Below are positions 8,260 through 16,783 of a stretch of DNA of 64,000 nt, piece after piece (the stretch's first letter is position 1; the number at the start of each line of letters is the position of its first letter). This stretch comes from Schlegelella aquatica (GTDB lineage Bacteria; Pseudomonadota; Gammaproteobacteria; Burkholderiales; Burkholderiaceae_C). Location: contig NZ_CP110257.1 in the NCBI RefSeq assembly GCF_026013905.1, positions 3,147,501-3,211,500 of the forward strand, given 5' to 3'. Made by a program: the position numbers and the translations under genes. A model generated the notes under the pieces. It made no database searches. It saw nothing but the letters and a program-made list of their open reading frames with translations, and was not told the DNA's origin.

Positions 8260-10217
8260 CACGCCGCCCGCCCCTCGACCACCTGCAGCAACTCCTCCGG
8301 CCCCACCGGCTTGACGAGATGGACGCCGAACCCGGCGTCGGCCACCGCGCGCCGGTCCCCCTCCTGCCCGTAGCCGGTCACGGCCACGAGCAGCGCGGCC
8401 CGCAGTTGCGGAATGCCGCGCAGCCGGCGTGCGACCTCGAAGCCGTCCATGCCGGGCAGGCCGAGGTCGAGCAGGATCACATCGGGCACGTGCCGCGCGG
8501 CGAGCTCGATCGCGTGCGCGCCGTCGTACGCCACCCAGACGGAATGGCCGCACATGCCGAGCAGCTGCGCCAGGCTGTCGGCCGCATCGCGGTTGTCGTC
8601 GACCACCAGCACGCGGCGCCCTCCCTCGGGCTCGGCGGGCAACGGTTCAGCCGCCTCGCCGGGCGCCACGGCGGCCAGTGGCAGGCGCACGGTCAGTTCG
8701 CTGCCCAGCCCGGGCCCCGGGCTGGACGCCTTCGTCTGGCCGCCGTGCAGCTTGACGATGCGGCGCACCAGCGTCAGCCCGATGCCCAGCCCGCCCTCGG
8801 CGCGATCGATCGTGCGTTCGCCCTGCACGAAGAGATCGAAGGCGGTGGCCAGCAGCGTGGGCGACATGCCGATGCCGTTGTCGATCACGCGCAGCACCGC
8901 CCAGGGCTCCCGGCCCTGCTCCTGGCCCGGCTCCTCGCGCTGCAAGACGATGCGCACGTGCCCGCCGCGCGGCGTGTACTTGGTGGCGTTGTTCAGCAGG
9001 TTCACGACCACCTGCGTGAGCCGCGTCTCGTCGCCCTCCACCGGCAGCGGCTCGGGCGGCAGGTCCACCTCCAGCCGGTGCTGATAGGCCTCGACCAGCG
9101 CGCGGCTGGCGTCCACCGCCTTGCGCACCACTTCGCGCAGGTCCAATCGCTCGCGGCGCAGTTGGATCTTGCCGCTGGTGATGCGGCTCACGTCGAGCAG
9201 GTCCTCGACCAGGCGCGACAGATGCGTGACCTGCCGCCGGATGATGTCGGCGCACCAGGAAACGTCGGACGAGCCGCGCGCGATGCGCTCCAGCACGCCG
9301 GCCGCGTTCGCGATGGGGGCGATGGGGTTGCGCAGCTCATGCGCCAGCATCGCGATGAACTCATTGATGCGGCGGCCCTCGGTCTCGAGCTCCTGCACGC
9401 GCCGCCGCTCGGAGAGGTCGCGCAGGATGGCCGCGTAGCCGCGCAGCGTACCGTCGCTGCCACGCAGGGCGCTCAGGCTCGTCTCGGCCCACACGCGGCT
9501 GCCGTCGGCGCGCAGGCGCCAGCCGGTGTCCTGCGCATGGCCCTGCGTGCGCGCCGCCCGCAGCAGCTCCTCGGCACGGGCGGCCTGGCGCTCCTCGTCC
9601 GGATACAGCTGCGCGAGCGGGTGCCCGACGATGTCCACCGCACGGAAGCCGAGCACGCGCTCGGCGCCGGCGTTCCAGTCCATCACGCGGCCGTCGGCGT
9701 CCACCGTGAAGATCGCGTGACCGTGCACGCCCTCGACCAGGCGGCGGATGTTCTCCTCGCTCTGGCGCAGGCGCTCCTCGTGCTCGCGCCGCTCCGTCAG
9801 GTCGCGGGTGACCTTCGTGAAACCGATCACCTCGCCTTGCGCGTCGCGCAGGGCGGTGATGATGACGTTGGCCCAGAAGCGGGAACCGTCCTTGCGCAGG
9901 CGCCAGCCTTCGTCCTCCAGGCGACCCTCGCGCCGGGCGATGCGCAGTTCCTCCTCGGGCCAGCCGCGGTCGAGCGCCTCTTGCGGATAGAAGCGCGAGA
10001 AGTGCTGCCCGATGATCTCGTGCGCCGCATAGCCCTTGATGCGTTGCGCGCCCTCGTTCCACGAGATCACCACGCCGTTGGGATCGAGCATGAAGATCGC
10101 GTAATCGCGCACGCCCTGAATCATCAGGCGAAACATCTCGCCATGACCGGCCTCGAGCGCACGCACGGGCGCTCGCGGCGGCTCGGACGTCGAAACGATG
10201 GCGGGCGTCGGGCTCAT
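8259..10217 (-). CDS. PAS-PAS hybrid sensor histidine kinase with C-terminal receiver
   Basis: Soluble 652-residue signalling protein with no membrane segment. In order: PAS/PAC 1 (about residues 27-150, FRLMIQGVRDYAIFMLD and WNEGAQRIKGY), PAS/PAC 2 (about 155-275), HisKA with phospho-acceptor H293 in LAHELRNP, HATPase with N, G1 and G2 boxes (NLLNNATKY, VIDNGIGM, GLGIGLTLV), and a receiver domain with D584 in LLDLGLPG. The first PAS resembles cytoplasmic sensors with WRLRKDGSRFWA motifs. The ATG at 10217 is the first plausible start before PAS 1. The cognate phosphotransfer partner is not visible. It ends overlapping the cyclodeaminase gene. Confidence 0.88.
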   Translation of the reverse strand: MSPTPAIVSTSEPPRAPVRALEAGHGEMFRLMIQGVRDYAIFMLDPNGVVISWNEGAQRIKGYAAHEIIGQHFSRFYPQEALDRGWPEEELRIARREGRLEDEGWRLRKDGSRFWANVIITALRDAQGEVIGFTKVTRDLTERREHEERLRQSEENIRRLVEGVHGHAIFTVDADGRVMDWNAGAERVLGFRAVDIVGHPLAQLYPDEERQAARAEELLRAARTQGHAQDTGWRLRADGSRVWAETSLSALRGSDGTLRGYAAILRDLSERRRVQELETEGRRINEFIAMLAHELRNPIAPIANAAGVLERIARGSSDVSWCADIIRRQVTHLSRLVEDLLDVSRITSGKIQLRRERLDLREVVRKAVDASRALVEAYQHRLEVDLPPEPLPVEGDETRLTQVVVNLLNNATKYTPRGGHVRIVLQREEPGQEQGREPWAVLRVIDNGIGMSPTLLATAFDLFVQGERTIDRAEGGLGIGLTLVRRIVKLHGGQTKASSPGPGLGSELTVRLPLAAVAPGEAAEPLPAEPEGGRRVLVVDDNRDAADSLAQLLGMCGHSVWVAYDGAHAIELAARHVPDVILLDLGLPGMDGFEVARRLRGIPQLRAALLVAVTGYGQEGDRRAVADAGFGVHLVKPVGPEELLQVVEGRAA

Positions 10218-10499
10218 GCGGGCAGGGTTGAACAGCGGGGAGGCGTCCCGCGGACCAGCGCGCGAGCATAGCCGGGAAGTCGCAGGCTCGCACCTGCGCA
10301 AACCCGGGCCAGACTGGAGCGGCGCCGTGAAGCGAGGCGCGCACGGGCGAGGCGCGCACGACCACCCAGGCAGGCGGTGTGCCGGCGCCCGGCAATACGC
10401 CCGGCTGCCGGGCGGGTTTGGAGGGCCTCGATGCGAGACAGCCTGCAGGTGCGAATAATGGGACGCCTCAATTGTTTCAACTGCATACAACGACCGTCG
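10218..10499. promoter_or_regulatory. divergent promoter region between the hybrid kinase and the flavin oxidoreductase
   Basis: No gene is evident in these 282 bp. An AT-richer patch at 10465-10490 contains CAATTG and an imperfect inverted repeat TTGT...ACAA (10472-10490), ending 9 bp before the plus-strand start. Such a site could bind a MarR- or TetR-type regulator, as is common ahead of Old Yellow Enzyme genes, but the repeat is only partly symmetrical. Confidence 0.3.
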
Positions 10500-11594
10500 A
10501 TGCCCCATCTGTTCGATCCGTACACGCTGCGCGGGGTCACGCTGCGCAACCGCATCGCCGTCTCGCCGATGTGCCAGTACTCTGCCGTGGAAGGCCTGCC
10601 CACCGACTGGCACACGGTGCACCTGGGCGGCCTGGCCCGCGGCGGCGCCGGGCTGGTGGTGATCGAGGCCACCGCGGTCTCGCCGGACGGGCGCATCACA
10701 CCGGGATGCACCGGCTTGTGGTCCGAGCGCCACGCGCAGGCGTTCGAGCCGCTGGTGCGTGTCATCGCCGCAGCAGGCGCCGTGCCCGGGCTGCAGATCG
10801 GCCATGCCGGACGCAAGGCGAGCGCCAATCGACCCTGGGAGGGCGACGATCATATGCCGGAGGGCGACCCCCGCGGCTGGCCCACGATCTCGCCCTCGGC
10901 GGTGCCGTTCGGCGGGCAGCTGGGCAAGGTCCCGCGGGCCATGTCGCACGAGGACATCGCCCGGGTGCGGGCGGACTTCGTTGCCGCCGCGCGGCGAGCG
11001 CGCGACATCGGCGTGCAGTGGCTCATGCTGCACTTCGCGCACGGCTACCTGGGGCAGAGCTTCCTGTCGGTGCACGCCAACCAGCGCGACGACGAGTACG
11101 GTGGCAGCTTCGAGAACCGCAGCCGCTTCCTGCTGGAGACGCTGGCCGCCGTGCGAGAGGTGTGGCCCGCCGACCGCGTGCTGAGCGCCCGGCTCGGGGT
11201 CCTCGAGTTCGACGGCCGCGACGAGGAGACGCTGGCCGAGTCGATCGAGCTGGCCCGGCGCTTCAAGGCGGCGGGGCTCGACTTCCTGGACGTGAGCATC
11301 GGCTTCTCGACTCCGAAGGCCAAGGTGCCCTGGGGCCCGGCGCTGCTGGCGCCGATCGCGGCGCGGGTGCGCCGCGAGTCGGGGCTGCCGGTGGCCACGA
11401 GCTGGTACATCAGCCACCCCGAGCAGGCCGACGCGATGGTGCGCGAGGAGCAGGTGGACCTGGTGATGCTGGGCCGGCCGATGCTGGAGAACCCGCATTG
11501 GCCCTACCTCGCCGCCAAGAAGCTGGGCGTCGAGCGCGCGGCCTGGACCCTGCCTGCGCCCTACGCCCACTGGCTGCAGCGCTACCGCACCTGA
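10500..11594 (+). CDS. NADH:flavin oxidoreductase, YqjM/NamA class of Old Yellow Enzymes
   Basis: FMN-dependent ene-reductase, 364 residues, TIM barrel. The N-terminal PMCQYSA carries the redox-tuning cysteine of the class II (YqjM-like) enzymes. HAGRKAS and LHFAHGYL give the substrate-binding histidines, with YGGSFENRSRFLLE as the family signature. Members reduce activated C=C bonds, often in xenobiotic or electrophile detoxification. The ATG at 10500 gives the usual MPHLFDPYTLRG start; an in-frame ATG 24 codons upstream would add non-conserved residues. Confidence 0.9.
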   Translation: MPHLFDPYTLRGVTLRNRIAVSPMCQYSAVEGLPTDWHTVHLGGLARGGAGLVVIEATAVSPDGRITPGCTGLWSERHAQAFEPLVRVIAAAGAVPGLQIGHAGRKASANRPWEGDDHMPEGDPRGWPTISPSAVPFGGQLGKVPRAMSHEDIARVRADFVAAARRARDIGVQWLMLHFAHGYLGQSFLSVHANQRDDEYGGSFENRSRFLLETLAAVREVWPADRVLSARLGVLEFDGRDEETLAESIELARRFKAAGLDFLDVSIGFSTPKAKVPWGPALLAPIAARVRRESGLPVATSWYISHPEQADAMVREEQVDLVMLGRPMLENPHWPYLAAKKLGVERAAWTLPAPYAHWLQRYRT

Positions 11595-11609
11595 CGCCGG
11601 GCCCCGCCG

Positions 11610-12182
11610 TCACGCCGCATCCACGTCGCCCGCGGCGGGCGGACGCTTGCGGCCGTCGATCATCGCCCGCACGAGGTTCTCGCCGTGCTGCAAGCTCGAC
11701 CACACGACGCCCGCGACGTGCAGCAGCACCAGGCCCAGGAGGCCCGTGGCCGCGCCTTCGTGCAGTTCCTCCAGCCACTCGTCGCCGAAGAAGGCCTCGG
11801 TCGTCATGCCCCAGCCGGTGGCGGCTGTGATCGCGAGCAGGGCGAGCAAGGCGAGGATCATCCAGCCCCCGAGCGGGTTGTGCCCCACGTAGCGGGGCGC
11901 GCGCCCGGACCACGCGGCGCCGGCATAGGCCAGCGTCGTGCCCGGCCCCCGCACGAACTGCGCGAAGCGCGCATAGCGGGGGCCGATGAGGCCCCACGCC
12001 AGCCTGAGCGCGACGGCCGCGGCGATCACGTAGCCGATCGGCTCGTGCAGGGCGCCGCCGTCCTCGCTCGTGACCCAGGCGGCGGCCACACCGGCCACGA
12101 AGGTCCAGTGCAGCACCCGCACGAGCGGGTCCCAGACGCGGCGGGTGCGGCCTTCGTCCGCGCGGCTCGGCACGGTGTTCAT
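11610..12182 (-). CDS. cytochrome b561-family di-heme membrane protein
   Basis: A 190-residue membrane protein with four hydrophobic helices and histidines where the b561 (Ni/Fe-hydrogenase b-type) family binds heme: LHWTF, LHEPIGY, LHEGAATG and LLHVAG. It probably carries electrons in the inner membrane; the donor is unknown. It lies 24 bp downstream of a PepSY protein, a frequent partner, and is convergent with the flavin oxidoreductase. The pair shares a divergent promoter with a two-component system, which probably controls it. Confidence 0.85.
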   Translation of the reverse strand: MNTVPSRADEGRTRRVWDPLVRVLHWTFVAGVAAAWVTSEDGGALHEPIGYVIAAAVALRLAWGLIGPRYARFAQFVRGPGTTLAYAGAAWSGRAPRYVGHNPLGGWMILALLALLAITAATGWGMTTEAFFGDEWLEELHEGAATGLLGLVLLHVAGVVWSSLQHGENLVRAMIDGRKRPPAAGDVDAA

Positions 12183-12206
12183 CGCCTGCTCCTTCCGGGC
12201 GACCGC

Positions 12207-12470
12207 TCAGTTCTTGACGGGCTCGAGGGTCTTCGGGTGGAAGTACCGCTCGATGCGTCCGCCCTTGGCATCGGTGCCGTAGACCTCGTAGCAGCCGTCG
12301 TCGATCTTGATGCGCTTGACCTTGATGCCTTCGGCCTGGAGCTTCTTCTCCAGCGCCTCCTTGAGCTGCCATTGGTCTTTCGGGCCGGCGTCGCACTTGT
12401 CGGACGCGAAGGCCACCCCCGCGACGAGGGCGAACGTGGCGGCAGCCAGGGTCGGGACGATGCGTTTCAT
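12207..12470 (-). CDS. small periplasmic PepSY-like protein
   Basis: 87 residues with a clear Sec signal (MKRIVPTLAAATFALVAGVAFA, cleaved after AFA) and a single PepSY-type domain (KRIKIDDGCYEVYGTDAKGG...HPKTLEPVKN). GAAGGAGG sits just before the ATG. Such proteins are commonly encoded with cytochrome b561 genes and two-component systems; the molecular role is not established. Two cysteines of the mature part (DKCDAG and DGCYE) could form a disulfide. Confidence 0.82.
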   Translation of the reverse strand: MKRIVPTLAAATFALVAGVAFASDKCDAGPKDQWQLKEALEKKLQAEGIKVKRIKIDDGCYEVYGTDAKGGRIERYFHPKTLEPVKN

Positions 12471-12536
12471 GTCGAACCTCCTTCGTACAGTCGAGCGTGT
12501 CGGTCGAGCACGCACAGGCAGTGTCGGCAGCGGCGA

Positions 12537-12584
12537 TGAACCGCAACTGAACGGCCGCCGCCGATTGGTTCAGAATCGGTTCAG
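12537..12584. promoter_or_regulatory. candidate response-regulator boxes between the PepSY and regulator genes
   Basis: On the plus strand GGTTCAG occurs twice, at 12567-12573 and 12578-12584, exactly 11 bp apart. Mirrored on the minus strand, GTTCAG (12552-12547) and GGTTC (12542-12538) show the same 11-bp phasing. Tandem half-sites one helical turn apart are the usual layout for OmpR/QseB/PmrA-type regulators. The position between divergent genes suggests autoregulation plus control of the PepSY-cytochrome pair. Confidence 0.5.
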
Positions 12585-12617
12585 GAGGCCTGCGGGCGGC
12601 TGCGCCACACTCGGTCC

Positions 12618-13277
12618 ATGCAAGTGCTGCTGCTGGAAGACGACATCGACCTCGGTCAAGCGGTGACCGAGCACCTGGAGGCGCACGGGCACGAGGTGCA
12701 GTGGGTCAAGCGCCTGGCGCAGGCCGAGGCCTGGATGCGAGAGCACCGCGCGGACGCGCTGCTGCTCGACTTGTCGCTGCCCGACGGGGACGCCTTGCCG
12801 GCGCTGGCCCGGTGGCGCGCGGCGGGCCGCCGCGAACCCGCGCTCGCCCTGACGGCCCGCGGCCAGGTGGCCGAACGCATCGCAGGCCTGCGCGCCGGCG
12901 CCGACGACTACCTCGTCAAGCCGTTCGACCTAGACGAGCTCATCGCGCGGCTGGAGGCCGTGCGGCGCCGCAGCGGGCCGGCCGCCCCGGCCCCGGGCAT
13001 CGTGCTCGACGCGGCCGCGCGCACGGCGCGCGTGGGCAGCCGCGACGTCGGCTTCACCGCGATGGAATGGGCCGTGCTGGCGCGCCTGGCCCAGCACCCG
13101 GGGCGCGTCTACAGCCGGCAGGAGATCGAGTCGGCCCTCGCCGACGCGGGCCTGTCGGACGCGCAGAGCAACTCGCTGGAGGTGATCGTCAGCCGCCTGC
13201 GCAAGAAGCTCGGCGCCGGCGCCATCCACACGCTGCGGGGCCTGGGCTACCGCTTCGATCCGGCGGCCGGCGCATGA
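12618..13277 (+). CDS. OmpR/QseB-family response regulator
   Basis: 219 residues: a receiver domain with acidic pocket EDD (7-9), phospho-acceptor D51 (LLLDLSLPDG) and the KPF lysine (DDYLVKPF), then a winged-helix DNA-binding domain (about 125-215, ending VSRLRKKLGAGAIHTLRGLGYRF). The stop overlaps the start of the sensor kinase (ATGA at 13274-13277). It is divergent from the PepSY and cytochrome b561 genes, with direct-repeat boxes between them. The QseB/TctD/PmrA branch is likely; the signal is unknown. Confidence 0.9.
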   Translation: MQVLLLEDDIDLGQAVTEHLEAHGHEVQWVKRLAQAEAWMREHRADALLLDLSLPDGDALPALARWRAAGRREPALALTARGQVAERIAGLRAGADDYLVKPFDLDELIARLEAVRRRSGPAAPAPGIVLDAAARTARVGSRDVGFTAMEWAVLARLAQHPGRVYSRQEIESALADAGLSDAQSNSLEVIVSRLRKKLGAGAIHTLRGLGYRFDPAAGA

Positions 13278-14563
13278 AGGCGCGCTCGCTGGAGGCGGGG
13301 CTGCGCTGGCGCCTGGTGGCGGTGCTGACGCTGCTGTGGGTGGCCGGCACCCTCGGCGCCGGTGTGGCGCTGTGGCACGAGACGGGCGAGGTGCTCGACA
13401 GCGCGCTGGCAGAGACCGCGCAACGCCTGCTGGTGTTGCCCCTGCAGGACGACGAGGCGGCGACGCCGCGCGTGGCCGAGGTGGGCGAGCACGAAGAGCG
13501 TGTCATCTATCAGGTGTTCGACGCGCGCGGTCGGCTGCGCCTGCGCTCGCACGAGGCGCCCGAGGAGCCGCTCGGCCAGGACCTGGCCGACGGCCTGCAT
13601 CGCCTGGGCCCCTGGCGGGTGGCCGTCATCACCCGCGACGACGGACGCCGCCGGGCGGTGGTGGCCGAGGCGCTGGAGCACCGTGTCGAATCGGTGACCG
13701 AGAGTCTGCTCGCGCTGATGTGGCCGCTCGCGGTGCTGCTGCCCGCCGCCGTCGTGCTCGTGGGGGTCGTGATCCGGCGCGGCCTGGCGGGCGTGCGGCA
13801 GACGGGCGAGGCGCTGGACCGGCGCGCGGCACACGAGCTCGACCCGCTGCCGCTCGCCCCGGTGCCGGTGGAGATGCAGCCGTTCGTGCGTTCGGTCAAT
13901 GCGCTGCTCGCGCGCGTGGGCCAGCTGCTGCAGGCCGAACAGGCCTTCGCCGCGCAGGCCGGGCACGAGTTGCGCACCCCGCTGGCCGCCGCGCGCGCGC
14001 AGGCGCAGCGCCTGCTGGCGCACACCGGCGACGAAGGCTTGCAGGAGCGCGTGCGCAGCCTGCTGCGTCAGATCGACCGCCTCACCCGCACCAGCGAGCG
14101 CCTGCTCGACCTTGCCCGCCTGCGCGGCGGTGCAGCGCTGCGCCGCAGTGCCCTCGATCTTGCCGAACTGGCCCGGCTGGTCGTCTCGGACTTCGGGGGC
14201 GAGGGCGCCGCCGTGTCGGTGCGGGTGGTCGCCCCGCCGCCCGTGCTGCAGGCCGATGCCGACCTGCTCGCCCTCGCGCTGCGCAACCTGGTGGAAAACG
14301 CGCTGCGCCACGGGCGCACGCCGGTCGTGGTGGAGGTGGCCCCCGGCCGGCTCACCGTCCTCGACGCCGGCGCGGGCGTCTCGCCCGAGGAGTGGGAGCG
14401 GCTCGCGCGGCCCTTCGAGCGCGGCGCCACCCCGGCCGGGGGCACGGGGCTCGGTCTGGCGCTGGTGGCCCAGGTGGCCCGCGCCCACGGCGCCGAGCTG
14501 CGCGCCGCGCAGGCGCCCGGCGGCGGCTTCGCCGTGACGCTCGAGTGGCCGCGGCCGCGTTGA
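13274..14563 (+). CDS. membrane sensor histidine kinase
   Basis: 429 residues. One membrane segment near residues 12-32 and another near 150-172 flank a periplasmic sensor region of about 115 residues. A HAMP-like linker, a HisKA domain with H231 in AGHELRTPLAA, and a HATPase with NLVENALRHG, LDAGAGV and GGTGLGLALV follow. It is coupled to the preceding response regulator through a 4-bp overlap. The sensor domain resembles the QseC/TctE type, but the ligand cannot be read from the sequence. Confidence 0.9.
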   Translation: MKARSLEAGLRWRLVAVLTLLWVAGTLGAGVALWHETGEVLDSALAETAQRLLVLPLQDDEAATPRVAEVGEHEERVIYQVFDARGRLRLRSHEAPEEPLGQDLADGLHRLGPWRVAVITRDDGRRRAVVAEALEHRVESVTESLLALMWPLAVLLPAAVVLVGVVIRRGLAGVRQTGEALDRRAAHELDPLPLAPVPVEMQPFVRSVNALLARVGQLLQAEQAFAAQAGHELRTPLAAARAQAQRLLAHTGDEGLQERVRSLLRQIDRLTRTSERLLDLARLRGGAALRRSALDLAELARLVVSDFGGEGAAVSVRVVAPPPVLQADADLLALALRNLVENALRHGRTPVVVEVAPGRLTVLDAGAGVSPEEWERLARPFERGATPAGGTGLGLALVAQVARAHGAELRAAQAPGGGFAVTLEWPRPR

Positions 14564-14567
14564 ACGC

Positions 14568-15179
14568 TCAGCCCTGGCCGTCGCGCTTGGTGGCGATCAG
14601 CGGGCGCACGTCGGGCGCGCGCAGCCGCGGGCGGTCGGCCTCGAGCTCGCGCAGCGGCACCACTTCGCGCATCGTCGCCAGGCACCGGCGCGTCAAGTCC
14701 TGGTAGGTGCGGGTGCCCTCCTGCTTCCAGGCCACTTCCTGGTCCGACAGCTCGCGCCGCACCTTGGCCGGCACGCCGGCCACCAACGAGCGAGGCGGGA
14801 TCTTCATGCCCGCCGGCACGAAGGCGCAGGCCGCCACGATGGCCTGCGGCCCGACCTCCGCCTCGTCCATCACCACCGCATTCATGCCCACCAGCGCATC
14901 GCGCCGCACGATGCAGCTGTGCAGCACGGCGCCATGGCCGATGTGGCCGTGCTCCTCGACCACCGTGTCGTGCGCCGGAAAGCCGTGGATCACGCAGGTG
15001 TCCTGCACGTTGGCCCCCGCCTCGATGACGATGCGTCCGAAGTCGCCGCGCAGGCAGGCCGCGGGGCCGATGTAGCAGCCGGGGCCGATCAGCACGTCGC
15101 CGATCAGCACGGCCGTCGGGTGGACGTAGGCGGTGGGATGAACGACAGGGATCACGTCCTCGATGGCATAACAGGGCAT
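14568..15179 (-). CDS. paaY: PaaY-type gamma-carbonic-anhydrase-fold thioesterase
   Basis: 203-residue left-handed beta-helix protein with hexapeptide repeats ([22 protein letters not shown]) and zinc-binding histidines in VIHGF and [11 protein letters not shown]. In the phenylacetate pathway PaaY hydrolyses dead-end CoA thioesters. GGAGGACC precedes the ATG at 15179. It is divergent from paaG and shares the promoter containing a TetR-type palindrome, so it is probably part of the same regulon. The carbonic-anhydrase-like fold occurs in other proteins too; the context decides the name. Confidence 0.85.
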   Translation of the reverse strand: MPCYAIEDVIPVVHPTAYVHPTAVLIGDVLIGPGCYIGPAACLRGDFGRIVIEAGANVQDTCVIHGFPAHDTVVEEHGHIGHGAVLHSCIVRRDALVGMNAVVMDEAEVGPQAIVAACAFVPAGMKIPPRSLVAGVPAKVRRELSDQEVAWKQEGTRTYQDLTRRCLATMREVVPLRELEADRPRLRAPDVRPLIATKRDGQG

Positions 15180-15273
15180 GGGTCCTCCGGCGGTGCGGTT
15201 CGGGCGAGCGGGGATTCGGGTTTTCACCAGCGGGGTTTGACTTGCGTCAGCCCCAGGTGCAACCGTAATATCT

Positions 15274-15287
15274 ACCGACCGGTCGGT
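15274..15287. promoter_or_regulatory. perfect palindromic operator, probably for PaaR
   Basis: ACCGACCGGTCGGT is a perfect 14-bp palindrome in the 217-bp paaY-paaG intergenic region, inside an AT-richer patch (TAATATCT before, TCAATACTG after) that looks like promoter sequence. It is a typical TetR-family site, and a TetR gene lies at the end of the paa gene run. Repression in the absence of phenylacetyl-CoA is the likely logic, by analogy with known PaaR proteins. Confidence 0.7.
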
Positions 15288-15396
15288 CAATACTGTTTTT
15301 GCCCCGGGTCAACACGTTCGCCTGGTCCTTGTCGTAGGCGGCCCGCCCCAGTGGCCGGGGCAAAGCCGCGGCAGGGGCGATTGCGCAGGAGTTCCG

Positions 15397-16236
15397 ATGT
15401 CCGAGCCGCTCGTTCTCGTCTCGCAAGAAGGTGCCGTTCGCACCTTCACGCTGAACCGCCCCGCGGCGCTCAACAGCTTCACCGGCGAGATGCACGAGGC
15501 CCTCGCGTCCGCGCTGGACGCGGCCGCGGCCGACACCGCCGTGCGCTGCGTCGTCATCACCGGCGCCGGCCGCGGCTTCTGCGCCGGGCAGGACCTGTCG
15601 GACCCGGCCGTCTCGGTGGAGCCCGGCTCCGCCCCCAAGGACCTGGGCGCGGTCATCGAGCGGCACTGGCGACCGCTCGCGCAGCGGCTGCGCTCGATGC
15701 CCGTGCCCACCGTGGCCGCCGTCAACGGGGTGGCCGCCGGCGCCGGGGCCAACCTCGCGCTCAACTGCGACCTGGTCGTCGCCGCCCGCACGGCGAGCTT
15801 CATCCAGGCCTTTGCCAAGATCGGCCTGGTGCCCGACACCGGCGGTACCTGGTTGCTGCCGCACCTGGTGGGCCGCGCCCGCGCGCTGGGCCTGGCCCTG
15901 CTCGGCGACAAGCTGCCCGCCGAAGAGGCCGCGCGCATCGGCCTGATCTGGCAGTGCGTGGACGACGCCGCCTTGGCCGAGACGGTCGCCGCTTTGGCCG
16001 CCCGCCTGGCCGCGATGCCGACCCGCGCGCTCGTCGCCACGCGCGCGGCGATCGACGCTGCCGCCGGCTCCTCGATGGACGAGGCACTCGGGCTCGAGAC
16101 ACGCTGGCAGCGCACGCTGGGCCGGGCCCACGACTACCTCGAGGGTGTGGCCGCCTTCGGCGCCAAGCGCCCGCCGGTCTTCACCGACCGCGACGTCACC
16201 GTGCGCGGCCCCGACGACGAGGGCGCGGCCCACTGA
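15397..16236 (+). CDS. paaG: PaaG, 1,2-epoxyphenylacetyl-CoA isomerase (enoyl-CoA hydratase family)
   Basis: 279-residue crotonase-fold enzyme that converts ring 1,2-epoxyphenylacetyl-CoA to the oxepin-CoA. The oxyanion-hole motifs are visible (GRGFCAGQDLSD and NGVAAGAGANLAL), and the AGQDLSD form is typical of PaaG rather than housekeeping hydratases. GLVPDTGGTWLLPHLVG is a family signature. GCAGGAGTT precedes the ATG. It is the first gene of the paa run, downstream of the palindromic operator. PaaB-like hydratases are the alternative, but the position and motif favour PaaG. Confidence 0.88.
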   Translation: MSEPLVLVSQEGAVRTFTLNRPAALNSFTGEMHEALASALDAAAADTAVRCVVITGAGRGFCAGQDLSDPAVSVEPGSAPKDLGAVIERHWRPLAQRLRSMPVPTVAAVNGVAAGAGANLALNCDLVVAARTASFIQAFAKIGLVPDTGGTWLLPHLVGRARALGLALLGDKLPAEEAARIGLIWQCVDDAALAETVAALAARLAAMPTRALVATRAAIDAAAGSSMDEALGLETRWQRTLGRAHDYLEGVAAFGAKRPPVFTDRDVTVRGPDDEGAAH

Positions 16237-16294
16237 CGCGACCCGCTGGTGCCGCCCTCCCCGCATCCACCCCCATCACCGAGGAGACCCCCGC

Positions 16295-16735
16295 ATGACC
16301 CCGACCCCCGACGCGCAACGCCTGGCCGAACTGGTGCGCGAAGGCATGTATGCCAACGACCGCGCCTCGAAGGCGCTGGGCATGCAGGTGCGTGAGGTGG
16401 CGCCCGGGCGGGCGGTGCTCACGATGACGGTGCGCGAGGACATGCTCAACGGCCACGACATCTGCCATGGCGGCCTGATCGCCACGCTGGCGGACTCGGC
16501 TTTCGCCTTCGCCTGCAACTCGTACAACGAGCTCACGGTGGCTTCCGGCTTCGCGATCGATCTGCTCGCCCCGGCCCGGCTCGGCGACGTGTTGACCGCC
16601 ACCTGCACCGAGGTCGCGCGCGGCGGCCGCACGGGCCTGTACGACACCGAGGTGGTCAACCAGCAGGGCGAACGCATCGCCGTCTTCCGCGGCCGCTCCT
16701 ACACGGCCAAGGGCAAGCCGGTGGTGGCCGTCTGA
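16295..16735 (+). CDS. paaI: PaaI hotdog-fold acyl-CoA thioesterase
   Basis: 146 residues with the PaaI hotdog signature NGHDICHGGLIATLADSAFAFACNS. It hydrolyses ring-hydroxylated phenylacetyl-CoA and so rescues CoA from dead-end products. GAGGAGACC precedes the ATG. It lies 58 bp after paaG and 48 bp before paaK in the same operon. Confidence 0.92.
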   Translation: MTPTPDAQRLAELVREGMYANDRASKALGMQVREVAPGRAVLTMTVREDMLNGHDICHGGLIATLADSAFAFACNSYNELTVASGFAIDLLAPARLGDVLTATCTEVARGGRTGLYDTEVVNQQGERIAVFRGRSYTAKGKPVVAV

Positions 16736-16783
16736 GCCGCGGACGTCCGAGACAGCACTCCCCGAGGTCCCAAGGAGACATCC

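Noticed and set aside
8319..10271. 650-codon plus-strand frame opposite the hybrid kinase
   Set aside because: The minus strand encodes intact PAS, HisKA, HATPase and receiver motifs; the plus frame has biased composition and no domain.
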